A DNA stretch of 13,681 nt, taken from Oscillospiraceae bacterium (GTDB lineage: Bacteria > Bacillota_A > Clostridia > Oscillospirales > CAG-272). The first letter of the stretch is position 1. Each line of letters opens with the position of its first letter. Below, one piece after another: positions 6,878 through 13,632 of this stretch. The translations under genes were made by a program, and so were the position numbers. The notes beneath the pieces are model-generated. The model saw only the letters and a program-made list of their open reading frames with translations, was not told the DNA's origin and did no database searches. The stretch covers positions 1 to 13,681 of the forward strand of contig SVSO01000060.1 of assembly GCA_015064195.1 (NCBI GenBank). The letters run 5' to 3'.

Positions 6878-6906
6878 TTGCTTTTCTGATATTTATTTGA
6901 TATAAT
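6878..6906 (+). promoter_or_regulatory. Promoter of the barstar-like gene
   Basis: TTGCTT at 6878-6883, a 17-base spacer, then TATAAT at 6901-6906 preceded by TGA, forming an extended -10. A 10-bp palindrome ATAATATTAT (6902-6911) overlaps the -10. The predicted transcription start is about 6913, at the foot of the hairpin described next. Confidence 0.65.
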
Positions 6907-6913
6907 ATTATGT

Positions 6914-6950
6914 GAGGTATCTGTGCAGTGTGATTGCTCACAGATACCTC
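6914..6950 (+). promoter_or_regulatory. 12-bp inverted repeat at the predicted 5' end of the transcript
   Basis: GAGGTATCTGTG (6914-6925) is perfectly complementary to CACAGATACCTC (6939-6950) across a 13-base loop; with one bulged base the stem can extend through TTATG/CATAA-like flanks. No T run follows, so it is not an intrinsic terminator. Its position at about +1 suggests either a 5' stabilising hairpin or a repressor operator. The leader from here to the ATG is about 125 bases. Confidence 0.6.
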
Positions 6951-7038
6951 CATATCATATCAGATAAGCAAATTATCATGGCACAGTATGGTCGTTCTTT
7001 GAAATTACATCAGGTGCAGCTATAACAGGAGGAGAACC

Positions 7039-7668
7039 ATGACAACATACATCGTCGATTTCAGCTTTCTATCCCGCGATACCGATGTATACGATCTCGT
7101 GAAGCAGGCTCTCGGACTGCCCGATTGGACCGGTCATAGCATTGACAGCATTTATGACATCATGGACGAGTATATTGAATTGCCCTGCAAGGTGCTGCTG
7201 CTCAATACGGTGATGCGCCTGCTGTTTGAGTATGAAATCATACCGTGCAGAATCGAGATTCTCTCCCCTGCCTCTGTGCCGGACGCAATGTGGAAGGATT
7301 TTGTCAACATGGTTGCCATACTCGATATGGCCATCGAGTCCGGTCTTGATGTTGCCTATGCATTGTCCGATGCCAGTGAAATAAGCCCCCGTTCTTATCA
7401 GATTGATTGCTCCAAATACAGCAAAAGCAGCCCGTATCACGGATTTGAGCTGTTTGATCTTGCGGTTAAGTCTCTGGAACGTGAGACAGCACGTCATCCT
7501 GACGGCATTCGTCATACACTGCTGCATCCGCTGTATCGCGGTGCTAAAATCACAGTTACCGGCGCGGCTTCGCTTCCGGCAGATTGTAACCGTCAGTACC
7601 GTCAGCTGACCGCCGTGCTTGATGAAGCGGTTGACCGGAATGCTGTCATCGTGGAGTATCGCCCTTGA
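7039..7668 (+). CDS. Barstar-like immunity protein with an apparent internal duplication
   Basis: 209 residues. Residues 15-50 carry the barstar family pattern: VYDLVKQALGLPDWTG, then Asp36 and Asp40, and ELP at 47-49, matching the LPxxxGxxxDxxxD layout of barstar's RNase-binding helix region. Barstar proteins inhibit barnase-type secreted or toxic RNases by blocking the active site. The second half repeats the first: TYIVDFSFLSR (3-13) against SYQIDCSKYSK (119-129), and RIEILSPASVP with LDMAIE (71-100) against KITVTGAASLP with LDEAVD (170-199). The second copy has lost the LPxxxG-D signature. At 209 residues it is about twice a typical barstar (about 90). AGGAGG sits 7 bases before the ATG. 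GC content is visibly lower than in the phage genes. No RNase toxin is adjacent. The barstar call is by motif recognition. Confidence 0.6.
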   Translation: MTTYIVDFSFLSRDTDVYDLVKQALGLPDWTGHSIDSIYDIMDEYIELPCKVLLLNTVMRLLFEYEIIPCRIEILSPASVPDAMWKDFVNMVAILDMAIESGLDVAYALSDASEISPRSYQIDCSKYSKSSPYHGFELFDLAVKSLERETARHPDGIRHTLLHPLYRGAKITVTGAASLPADCNRQYRQLTAVLDEAVDRNAVIVEYRP

Positions 7669-7693
7669 CAAATGCAAAACGGTGGTGTATAAT
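7665..7693 (+). promoter_or_regulatory. Consensus sigma-A promoter overlapping a stop codon and a terminator
   Basis: TTGACA (7665-7670), exactly 17 bases, TATAAT (7688-7693): a perfect match to the consensus. The TGA stop of the barstar-like gene lies inside the -35, and the -10 lies inside the upstream arm and loop of the inverted repeat at 7676-7710. The predicted start is near 7700, within the downstream arm, so transcripts from this promoter do not form the hairpin. Confidence 0.85.
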
Positions 7694-7713
7694 GAATACA
7701 CCACCGTTTTTTT
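7676..7713 (+). terminator. Intrinsic terminator of the barstar-like gene
   Basis: A perfect 14-bp stem (AAAACGGTGGTGTA with TACACCACCGTTTT), 7-base loop, and a run of seven T at 7707-7713. It begins eight bases after the stop codon. It would stop readthrough RNA while the overlapping promoter starts a new transcript. The same dyad could serve as a repressor operator over the -10. Confidence 0.8.
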
Positions 7714-7723
7714 GGAGGATACC

Positions 7724-8161
7724 ATGAAACGTGCCGCAATTCTTCTCTGCCTGCTCCTCACATCCTGCACCGCATCGCCATCCGCGCCGCCGCATCCGCT
7801 GGATGCCGCCCCGCCATCGCCGGCGATTTTGGCGGATGCTGCCGTGGATGCCCCCGAAACGGCCGTCCATCCCATCGACGCGGCGTTTGAAGCGGCGCAT
7901 CCCGCGCCGGATGGCTCGACGGCGAGCATGATCGAATATGCGGAGGCGTATCTTGACGTGTGGTCTGCCGAAGCGGTTCGGATCGCCGGGGAGCGCGGAC
8001 TTGCGGCGGAGCTTGCGGAATTTGAAGCCGCGCTCGCCGTGCGCGCGGAGGAGGAGCTGGAATCCTACCGTGACGGCGACCGCTACAGCTCGATGGCGGC
8101 ATGGGCTGTGGTGCAGTTTAAAGCGGAGGCGTATCGGGCTTGGGTGATTGCGAATGAATAG
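7724..8161 (+). CDS. Small lipoprotein of unknown function
   Basis: 145 residues. MKRAAILLCLLLTSC is a short lipoprotein signal peptide with lipobox LTSC and Cys15 as the modified residue, so the protein should sit on the outer face of the membrane. Residues 16-66 are a Pro/Ala-rich tether containing a short repeat (PHPLDAA, then VHPIDAA). Residues 69-145 form a compact predicted helical domain (EYAEAYLDVWSAEAVRIAGE, AEFEAALAVRAEEELESYRD, YSSMAAWAVVQFKAEAYRAW). The helix pattern with spaced tryptophans faintly recalls small periplasmic or extracytoplasmic helical domains such as LprI, but without the cysteines expected there, so I do not assign a family. GGAGG precedes the ATG by 7 bases. It is monocistronic: its own consensus promoter and a terminator right after the stop. 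Confidence 0.75.
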   Translation: MKRAAILLCLLLTSCTASPSAPPHPLDAAPPSPAILADAAVDAPETAVHPIDAAFEAAHPAPDGSTASMIEYAEAYLDVWSAEAVRIAGERGLAAELAEFEAALAVRAEEELESYRDGDRYSSMAAWAVVQFKAEAYRAWVIANE

Positions 8162-8190
8162 AAAAATCGCTGCAGGATGCAGCGATTTTT
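8162..8190. terminator. Bidirectional terminator between convergent genes
   Basis: AAAAATCGCTGCA (8162-8174), loop GGA, TGCAGCGATTTTT (8178-8190): a 13-bp perfect stem whose A and T ends serve as T tracts on either strand. It begins directly after the lipoprotein stop and ends 10 bases beyond the valS stop, so it should end both transcripts. Confidence 0.9.
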
Positions 8191-8200
8191 CGTTTATTCT

Positions 8201-10822
8201 TTACCCCAGCTTCGCGATGGCTTCCTCCAGCGCGATCAGCTGCTCGGCGAATTTTGCCTTCTTCGCCTTTTCAGCCTCGATGAGCTGTGCGGGAGCTTTC
8301 GCAACGAAGCCTTCGTTGGCCAGCTTCTTCTCCACGCGCTCGATCTCGCCCACAAGCTTCGCCTTTTCCTTGGCAAGACGCTCGCGCTCCTTGGCAAAGT
8401 CGATCAGCTCGCCCAGCGGAATGAAGATGGTCGCGCCCTGTGCCACGATCTGCACCGCATTTTCGTCGGCGTAGGAATCCACGAATTCCACCTCGGATGC
8501 GCTTGCCAGCTTCGTGAAGAACTTCACCGTATCGTCGGAATAGGTTGCTCTGTCGGCGGTGGCGATGATGACCTTCGCCTTCTTCGACGGTGCTACGTTC
8601 ATCTCCGTGCGGCGGTTGCGGATGAGGGAGATGGCTTCGATGAGCTTTGCCAGCTGAGCCTCCTCCGTGGGGAAGTTCATCGCCGCGTTGTAGGTGGGAT
8701 ATTCCGCGATCATAATGGATTCGCAGTCATGCGGCAGTGCCTGATAGATCTCCTCGGTGATGAAGGGCATGAAGGGATGGAGCAGCTTGAGGGTTTCGGT
8801 CAGCGCGTACGCCAGCACATTCTGCGCCACGGTGTCGCCTTCGGAGAGGCGCGGCTTCACAAGCTCGATATACCAGTCGCACAGGATATCCCACACGAAA
8901 TCGTACAGCTTGGACAGTGCCACGCCAAGCTCGAACTTGTCGAGATTTGCCACAACTTCGCCGATGAGGGAGTTGAGCTTGGAGAGCAGCCACTTGTCCT
9001 CCGCCTTGAGTGCATCGGCGGCGGGAAGCTCGATCTTGTCGATGGTGAGATTCATCATCGTAAATCTGGATGCGTTCCACAGCTTGTTTGCGAAATTGCG
9101 CGCCGCTTCCACCTTTTTGTCGGAGTAGCGCATATCATTGCCGGGCGCGTTGCCGGTGATGAGCGCATAGCGGAGGGCATCTGCGCCGTAATCCTCGATG
9201 ATCTGCAGAGGATCGACGCCGTTTCCGAGAGATTTGGACATCTTGCGGCCCAGCTCATCCCGGACGAGGCCGTGGATGAACACGTGCTCGAAGGGAGCTT
9301 TGCCCGTATGCTCCAGCGCGGAGAAGATCATGCGGGAGACCCAGAAGAAGATGATGTCATAGCCGGTGACGAGGACGCTGGTGGGATAGAAATACTGGAG
9401 ATCCTCCGTATTGTCCGGCCAGCCGAGAGTCGAGAAGGGCCAAAGCGCGGAGCTGAACCAGGTATCCAGCACGTCCTCCTCCTGCCGCATGGGTGCGCCG
9501 CACTTGGGGCAGGTGTCAACGTCGGTCTTGGAGACGATCATTTCACCGCAGGCGTCGCAGTAATACGCGGGGATGCGATGACCCCACCAGAGCTGGCGGG
9601 AGATGCACCAGTCGTGGACATTTTCCATCCAGTTGGTGTAAATCTTCGTAAAACGTTCGGGAACAAATTTGGTGTCGCCCTTCTTTACGCAGTCCAGCGC
9701 CGGCTCAGCGAGGGGCTGCATCTTGACGAACCACTGATTGGAGGTCATCGGCTCAACCGTGGTGCCGCAGCGATAGCAGCTGCCCACATTGTGCGCGTGC
9801 GGCTCAACCTTGACGAGATAGCCGCCGGCTTCCAGATCGGCAACGATGGCCTTGCGGGCATCGTAGCGATCCATGCCCTCATACTTGCCGCCCTGTGCAT
9901 TGATGGTGCCGTCGCCGTTCATGACGAGGATCTCCGGCAGATCGTGACGCTTGCCCACCTCAAAGTCGTTGGGGTCATGGCAGGGGGTGATCTTCACGCA
10001 GCCCGTACCGAATTCCTTATCCACATATGCGTCGGCGATCAGCGGGATCTCCCGTCCAACCAGCGGCAGAACGAGCATCTTGCCGACCAGCGCGGAATAC
10101 CGCTCATCCTCGGGATTGACGGCAACCGCGGTATCGCCCAGCAGTGTTTCGGGGCGCGTGGTAGCGATGATGACCTCGCCCGAGCCGTCAGCGAAGGGAT
10201 AGCGGATATGCCAGAAATTGCCGGGCTGTTCGCTGTATTCCACCTCTGCATCGGAGAGGGCGGTGGTGCAATGGGGGCACCAGTTGATGATGCGGTTGCC
10301 GCGGTAGATGAGACCCTTTTCGTAGAGGTTGACGAAAACTTCCTTCACCGCACGGGAGCATCCCTCATCCATGGTGAATCTCTCGCGGGTCCAGTCGCAG
10401 GACGAGCCCAGCTTTTTCAGCTGATTGATGATGCGCGAGCCGTACTGATGCTTCCAATCCCAGACTCTCTCGAGAAATTTCTCGCGGCCGAGGTCGTAGC
10501 GGGTCAGGCCTTCATTGACGCGGAGATTTTCCTCCACCTTGATCTGGGTCGCGATGCCGGCATGGTCCGTGCCGGGCACCCACAGCGTGGAAAAGCCCTG
10601 CATTCTCTTATAGCGGATGAGGATATCCTGCAGCGTTTCATCCAGCGCGTGGCCCATATGCAGCTGGCCGGTGACATTGGGAGGCGGGATCACGATGGTA
10701 AAGGGTTTCTTCTCGGGATCACGTTCGGGCGTGAAGTAGCCCTTGTCGCACCAATTCTGATAGATGCGATCCTCAAACTCCTTCGGCGCATAATTCTTCG
10801 GAAGGTTGATTTCTGTGTTCAT
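8201..10822 (-). CDS. valS: Valyl-tRNA synthetase
   Basis: 873 residues, a normal length for Gram-positive ValRS. The enzyme charges tRNA-Val with valine in the cytoplasm using ATP, and hydrolyses mischarged threonine. Class I signatures are clear: [15 protein letters not shown] with HMGH at residues 55-58, and KMSKS at 527-531. [13 protein letters not shown] and the editing domain ([19 protein letters not shown]) are present. A Cys4 zinc-type site CDACG plus CPKCG is intact, as is the anticodon-binding domain. The last ~65 residues form the Lys/Glu-rich coiled coil of ValRS ([20 protein letters not shown]). The ATG at 10822 is preferred because AAAGGA lies 8 bases upstream; an in-frame ATG 24 bases earlier has no such site. 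Regulated by the T-box leader. Confidence 0.98.
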   Translation of the reverse strand: MNTEINLPKNYAPKEFEDRIYQNWCDKGYFTPERDPEKKPFTIVIPPPNVTGQLHMGHALDETLQDILIRYKRMQGFSTLWVPGTDHAGIATQIKVEENLRVNEGLTRYDLGREKFLERVWDWKHQYGSRIINQLKKLGSSCDWTRERFTMDEGCSRAVKEVFVNLYEKGLIYRGNRIINWCPHCTTALSDAEVEYSEQPGNFWHIRYPFADGSGEVIIATTRPETLLGDTAVAVNPEDERYSALVGKMLVLPLVGREIPLIADAYVDKEFGTGCVKITPCHDPNDFEVGKRHDLPEILVMNGDGTINAQGGKYEGMDRYDARKAIVADLEAGGYLVKVEPHAHNVGSCYRCGTTVEPMTSNQWFVKMQPLAEPALDCVKKGDTKFVPERFTKIYTNWMENVHDWCISRQLWWGHRIPAYYCDACGEMIVSKTDVDTCPKCGAPMRQEEDVLDTWFSSALWPFSTLGWPDNTEDLQYFYPTSVLVTGYDIIFFWVSRMIFSALEHTGKAPFEHVFIHGLVRDELGRKMSKSLGNGVDPLQIIEDYGADALRYALITGNAPGNDMRYSDKKVEAARNFANKLWNASRFTMMNLTIDKIELPAADALKAEDKWLLSKLNSLIGEVVANLDKFELGVALSKLYDFVWDILCDWYIELVKPRLSEGDTVAQNVLAYALTETLKLLHPFMPFITEEIYQALPHDCESIMIAEYPTYNAAMNFPTEEAQLAKLIEAISLIRNRRTEMNVAPSKKAKVIIATADRATYSDDTVKFFTKLASASEVEFVDSYADENAVQIVAQGATIFIPLGELIDFAKERERLAKEKAKLVGEIERVEKKLANEGFVAKAPAQLIEAEKAKKAKFAEQLIALEEAIAKLG

Positions 10823-10863
10823 GTGTTGTATCCTTTCGTTATTCATATTTCATTTCTGCATTC

Positions 10864-11107
10864 AAAAACGCCCCGACGATTTCTCGTCGGGGCGTAATAT
10901 TTACGCGGTACCACCTGACATTTATCACTCACGGAAGCGAAAAAACTTCCCTCCGCTGTAACGTGCGGACACGGCGGCGGCTACTCGGCGGACAGCCTTT
11001 CACGTTGCGGCTCGGGGACTACCTTCAAAAACGCGCACCCGCCGCCTTACACCAACCGGCGGCTCTCTGTGCGGTGGGCGGATTCTACTCCTTCCCGTCA
11101 CTGCCTT
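10864..11107 (-). promoter_or_regulatory. T-box leader controlling valS
   Basis: A tRNA-sensing antitermination riboswitch. The invariant T-box GGTGGTACCGCG is at 10915-10904 (minus strand), with the UGGNACC bulge flanked by GG/CC and GCGT/ACGC helices. This antiterminator competes with a 12-bp terminator hairpin, ACGCCCCGACGA/TCGTCGGGGCGT (10868-10895), followed by TTTTT. Stem I shows AGTA near its base, AGAGAG and the apical GGTTGGTG loop. After GAAG comes GTAGTC; the specifier is either GTA (11022-11020) or GTC (11019-11017), both valine codons. Uncharged tRNA-Val should stabilise the antiterminator. Confidence 0.92.
10868..10895 (-). terminator. Regulated terminator of the T-box
   Basis: 12-bp perfect GC-rich stem with a GAAA loop and five T on the minus strand, ending about 45 bases before the valS start. 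Its 5' arm contains ACGCC, which is also the 3' strand of the antiterminator, so the two structures exclude each other. Confidence 0.9.
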
Positions 11108-11113
11108 TCTGAT

Positions 11114-11142
11114 AGTATATCACATTTTTCCCGATTTGTCAA
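11114..11142 (-). promoter_or_regulatory. valS promoter
   Basis: Minus-strand TTGACA (11142-11137), 17-base spacer, TATACT (11119-11114) preceded by TGA, an extended -10. The predicted start is about 11107, giving a leader near 285 bases, the right size for a T-box. Confidence 0.85.
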
Positions 11143-11170
11143 GTCTTTTTTGAAAAAAATCGTCGTCTTA

Positions 11171-11346
11171 TCAGCCTGCGGCGAAGCCGCTGACAGACTG
11201 ACGGTTTCCGCAAAAGAATGAGGACTCGGAGCTTTTGGCTCCCGTCGCGTACGCGAAATCTGCAGAAACTGACGATCCCCGCTAAAGTAGATAGCAGGGT
11301 GGATAGCCAAAAGCTGCCGAGCAGCCGGACTTCACCCTGCCGATTG
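11171..11346. repeat. Structured intergenic segment between the metal ATPase gene and the valS promoter
   Basis: No convincing gene. It holds nested dyads: GCGGC-gaa-GCCGC (11178-11190); GGAGC/GCTCC (11228-11242); a perfect 12-bp palindrome TCGCGTACGCGA (11245-11256); an 11-bp inverted pair AGCTTTTGGCT (11230-11240) and AGCCAAAAGCT (11305-11315); and an 8-bp pair GCAGGGTG (11294-11301) and CACCCTGC (11333-11340) enclosing GCTGC-cga-GCAGC. A 20-base near-direct repeat (16 of 20 identical) starts at 11197 and 11268. It may be a REP/MITE-like element, and the part next to the ATPase stop may also act as its terminator. Confidence 0.5.
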
Positions 11347-13224
11347 CTATTTCAGCGTCCGCATGGCGTTGAGAATGGCGATGACGCTGACGCCAACGTC
11401 CGCGAACACGGCCAGCCACATATTGGCATATCCCAGCGCACCAAGCACCAGAATGCCTGCCTTGACTGCCAGCGCGAACACGATGTTCTGCCGGGATATG
11501 GTCAGGGTGCGCCGGGCGATCTTCACCGCGTCGGCGATCTTCGCCGGATCGTCGTCCATCAGCACCACGTCCGCCGCTTCAATGGCCGCGTCCGAGCCGA
11601 TGCCGCCCATGGCGATGCCCACATCCGCTCTCGACAGCACCGGCGCATCGTTGATGCCGTCGCCAACGAACGCCAGCTTTCCGCCGTCCGTCAGCATTTT
11701 TTCCACCTCGGCCACCTTATCCGCCGGAAGAAGCTCCGCGCGGTATTCGATGCCGCCCATTTTCGACGATGCCGCTTCTGCCGCCGCTTTGTTGTCGCCG
11801 GTCAGCATGACGCACCGCTTCACGCCAAGTGCGCGCAGGGCTTCGATGGCCGCTCCCGATGTTTTTTTCACCCGGTCGGCGATGAGGATACAGCCAAGCC
11901 AACGCTTTTCGGTAGTGCCGCCGCCCGATTGTCCACGGGTCGCCGCAAGATGCACCACCGTGCCGCCGCCGGACGGCGTTTTGCAGTCGATGCCCAGATT
12001 CTTCATCAGCCGCCGTCCGCCCGCCGCCACCGTTTCCCCACGGATCATGCAGGTCACGCCGTTTGCCGGAAGCTCCGTCACATGGCTCACATCCGACGTG
12101 TCCGGCGTTTTGCCGTATGCTTCCAGAATCGACCGGGCGATGGGATGACTGCTGGCCGCTTCCGCTTTCGCCGCAAGGGTGAGCAGCTCTTCCCCGCCAA
12201 TGCCCTCCGCAGGCCGTACCTCCGTCACCGTGAATACGCCCTCGGTCAGGGTGCCGGTCTTGTCAAATACCACCGTGTCAAGCTCCGCAAGCGCCTCCAG
12301 ATAGTTGCCGCCCTTGACGAGAATGCCCCGCCTCGAGGCCGCGCCGATGCCGCCGAAAAAGCTGAGCGGCACGGAAATGACAAGCGCACAGGGACAGGAA
12401 ATGACAAGGAAATTCAGCCCCTGATAGACCCATTTGCCCCAGTCGCCGGTGACAATGGACGGCAGGACGGCAAGCAAAGCCGCACCGATGACCACCGACG
12501 GCGTGTAAACACGGGCGAATTTCGTGATGAAATTCTCGCTTTTCGATTTCTTCGCCGCGGAATTTTCCACAAGATCCAGAATCTTCGCCACCGTGGATTC
12601 GCCAAATGGCTTCGTCGTGCGGATCTTCACAAGCCCTTCGCCGTTGATACAGCCGGACATCACGGCATCCCCCACAACCGCATGGCGCGGCAGGGATTCT
12701 CCGGTCAGCGCCGCCGTGTTCAGCGATGTCTCACCTTCCACGATCTCTCCGTCCAGCGGAATCTTTTCCCCAGGCTTTACAATTATGATCTCTCCAACCG
12801 CCACTTCCTCCGGATCCACGCGAAGCTCCGCACCGCCGCGAATGACATCCGCATAATCGGCGCGAAGATCCATCAGAGCGGTGATGGATTTCCGGGAGCT
12901 GGCAACGGCAAGACTCTGAAACAGCTCGCCAACCTGATAAAATAACATGACGGCCACGCCTTCCACATATTCACCGAGAATCATCGCACCAACAGTGGCA
13001 ATGGCCATGAGAAAGTTTTCATCGAGCAGCTCACCGTGAAGAATGCCGCGAACGGCGCGAATGAGCACTTCAAGCCCAACAAGAACGTAAGCCAAACCAA
13101 TCAAAATGTAACGAATGATGGTAATCGGCAAGGAATCGCCAAGAAAACCGATGAGCGCACCCGCAAGAAGTAAAATGCCGGCGAGAAGAATCTTGCGAAG
13201 AGCACGCTTTTGCTTTTTGTTCAT
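11347..13224 (-). CDS. Zn/Cd/Pb-type P1B ATPase (metal exporter)
   Basis: 625 residues. It pumps divalent soft metals out of the cytoplasm using ATP. Membrane helices are predicted near residues 11-30, 33-58, 70-83, 85-108, 241-260, 266-290, 580-598 and 600-618. Signatures in order: TGES (174-177), CPC in transmembrane helix (Cys277, Cys279), phosphorylated DKTGT (Asp321), SSHP (His360, Pro361), MLTGDN (473-478) and GDGINDAP (521-528). Lys588 (ALAVKAG) and Asp609 (VFADVGVS) match the Lys and Asp near the metal site that mark the ZntA/CadA group rather than copper pumps. Unlike most of that group it has no N-terminal HMA domain; that domain is encoded by the gene just upstream, whose stop overlaps this start by one base (TGATG). 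The nucleotide-binding domain carries a Gly-rich insertion near 427-438. Confidence 0.95.
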   Translation of the reverse strand: MNKKQKRALRKILLAGILLLAGALIGFLGDSLPITIIRYILIGLAYVLVGLEVLIRAVRGILHGELLDENFLMAIATVGAMILGEYVEGVAVMLFYQVGELFQSLAVASSRKSITALMDLRADYADVIRGGAELRVDPEEVAVGEIIIVKPGEKIPLDGEIVEGETSLNTAALTGESLPRHAVVGDAVMSGCINGEGLVKIRTTKPFGESTVAKILDLVENSAAKKSKSENFITKFARVYTPSVVIGAALLAVLPSIVTGDWGKWVYQGLNFLVISCPCALVISVPLSFFGGIGAASRRGILVKGGNYLEALAELDTVVFDKTGTLTEGVFTVTEVRPAEGIGGEELLTLAAKAEAASSHPIARSILEAYGKTPDTSDVSHVTELPANGVTCMIRGETVAAGGRRLMKNLGIDCKTPSGGGTVVHLAATRGQSGGGTTEKRWLGCILIADRVKKTSGAAIEALRALGVKRCVMLTGDNKAAAEAASSKMGGIEYRAELLPADKVAEVEKMLTDGGKLAFVGDGINDAPVLSRADVGIAMGGIGSDAAIEAADVVLMDDDPAKIADAVKIARRTLTISRQNIVFALAVKAGILVLGALGYANMWLAVFADVGVSVIAILNAMRTLK

Positions 13225-13442
13225 CAGAAAATCAGCTCACAATCCGGCTCAACCTTCTTGATAATCTTAGAAACATCCTTGAGAATCGCAGATTGATCCT
13301 CCGCCTCCGTCTCCAGCACCAGCTTCTGCGAAAGAAAGAGCACAGAAGCATCGATAACGCCCGGCAGCTTCTTGATGGCCGTCTCCATCTTAGCGGCACA
13401 ATGAGCACAATCCAAATCAATCAGCTTGTAAGTCTTTTTCAT
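13224..13442 (-). CDS. Stand-alone HMA metal-binding protein
   Basis: 72 residues, one HMA (ferredoxin-like) domain. DCAHCAAKME carries the CxxC metal site at Cys12 and Cys15; LPGV and the second strand region SVLFLSQKLVLE follow, and the protein ends KKVEPDCELIF with a further Cys68 close to the C-terminus. Such domains bind soft metal ions with two cysteines and either deliver them to or regulate a P1B ATPase. Here the sequence style (acidic Asp11 before CxxC, EPDCE end) is closer to the N-terminal domains of Zn/Cd ATPases than to copper chaperones. AGGAG lies about 9 bases before the ATG. The frame is open further upstream, but that stretch lacks a ribosome binding site and family similarity. 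The gene is translationally coupled to the ATPase gene, so the two probably act as a split pump. Confidence 0.9.
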   Translation of the reverse strand: MKKTYKLIDLDCAHCAAKMETAIKKLPGVIDASVLFLSQKLVLETEAEDQSAILKDVSKIIKKVEPDCELIF

Positions 13443-13497
13443 AATAAAAATCTCCTTAAAAATAAATAAAAAATAAACAGCAATGTTCGCACAAATC

Positions 13498-13515
13498 CTG
13501 CAAACAAGTTTGCAG
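13498..13515. promoter_or_regulatory. 18-bp palindrome upstream of the metal-export operon
   Basis: CTGCAAAC-aa-GTTTGCAG: two perfect 8-bp arms with a 2-base centre, 56 bases before the HMA gene start. It could be the operator of a metal-sensing repressor (ArsR- or MerR-type sites are dyads of this size). I see no confident -35/-10 pair in the AT-rich stretch between it and the gene. Confidence 0.4.
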
Positions 13516-13632
13516 AGACAGTTGCCGGGGTAGGGGACCCGGCTGCCTCTGTAGTTATTCCGCGCAGAGACAACCCCTCTGTTAGCGATAGCGTTGAATA
13601 AAGCTTTTTGCGGAGCTTTTTCTCGAAAAAGC
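13513..13632. repeat. Dyad-rich sequence upstream of the metal-export operon
   Basis: Contains CAGAG/CTCTG (13513-13517, 13547-13551) enclosing GCCGGG/CCCGGC (13524-13529, 13538-13543), a second CAGAG/CTCTG hairpin (13565-13581), a repeated CAGAGACA (13513-13520, 13565-13572), and GCTTTTT-ctcg-AAAAAGC (13615-13632). No gene is recognisable. It resembles dispersed intergenic repeat DNA; copy number cannot be judged here. The last 50 bases of the window hold nothing I can name. Confidence 0.4.

Noticed and set aside
6914..6950. Hairpin as the terminator of the phage cassette
   Set aside because: The stem is AT/GC mixed and is not followed by a T run on either strand; it coincides with the start of the next transcript instead.
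388..6985. TGGCACA at 388-394 and 6979-6985 as attachment-site direct repeats flanking the phage cassette
   Set aside because: Only seven bases match, which is expected by chance; there is no tRNA gene and no integrase in the window.
7619..7723. Upstream extension of the small lipoprotein
   Set aside because: It would overlap the barstar-like gene, the promoter and the terminator, and would bury the signal peptide inside the protein.
8177..10897. 906-codon open frame on the plus strand opposite valS
   Set aside because: It is antisense to a gene with complete ValRS motifs, has a low-complexity His/Arg/Leu-rich composition typical of GC-rich antisense frames, and runs through the T-box terminator.
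11098..11310. 70-codon minus-strand frame upstream of valS
   Set aside because: It reads through the valS promoter and the palindromic segment, with no ribosome binding site and no recognisable protein pattern.
11218..12945. 575-codon open frame on the plus strand opposite the metal ATPase gene
   Set aside because: Antisense to a clear P1B ATPase; composition is Arg/His-rich without any recognisable domain, and it has no convincing ribosome binding site.
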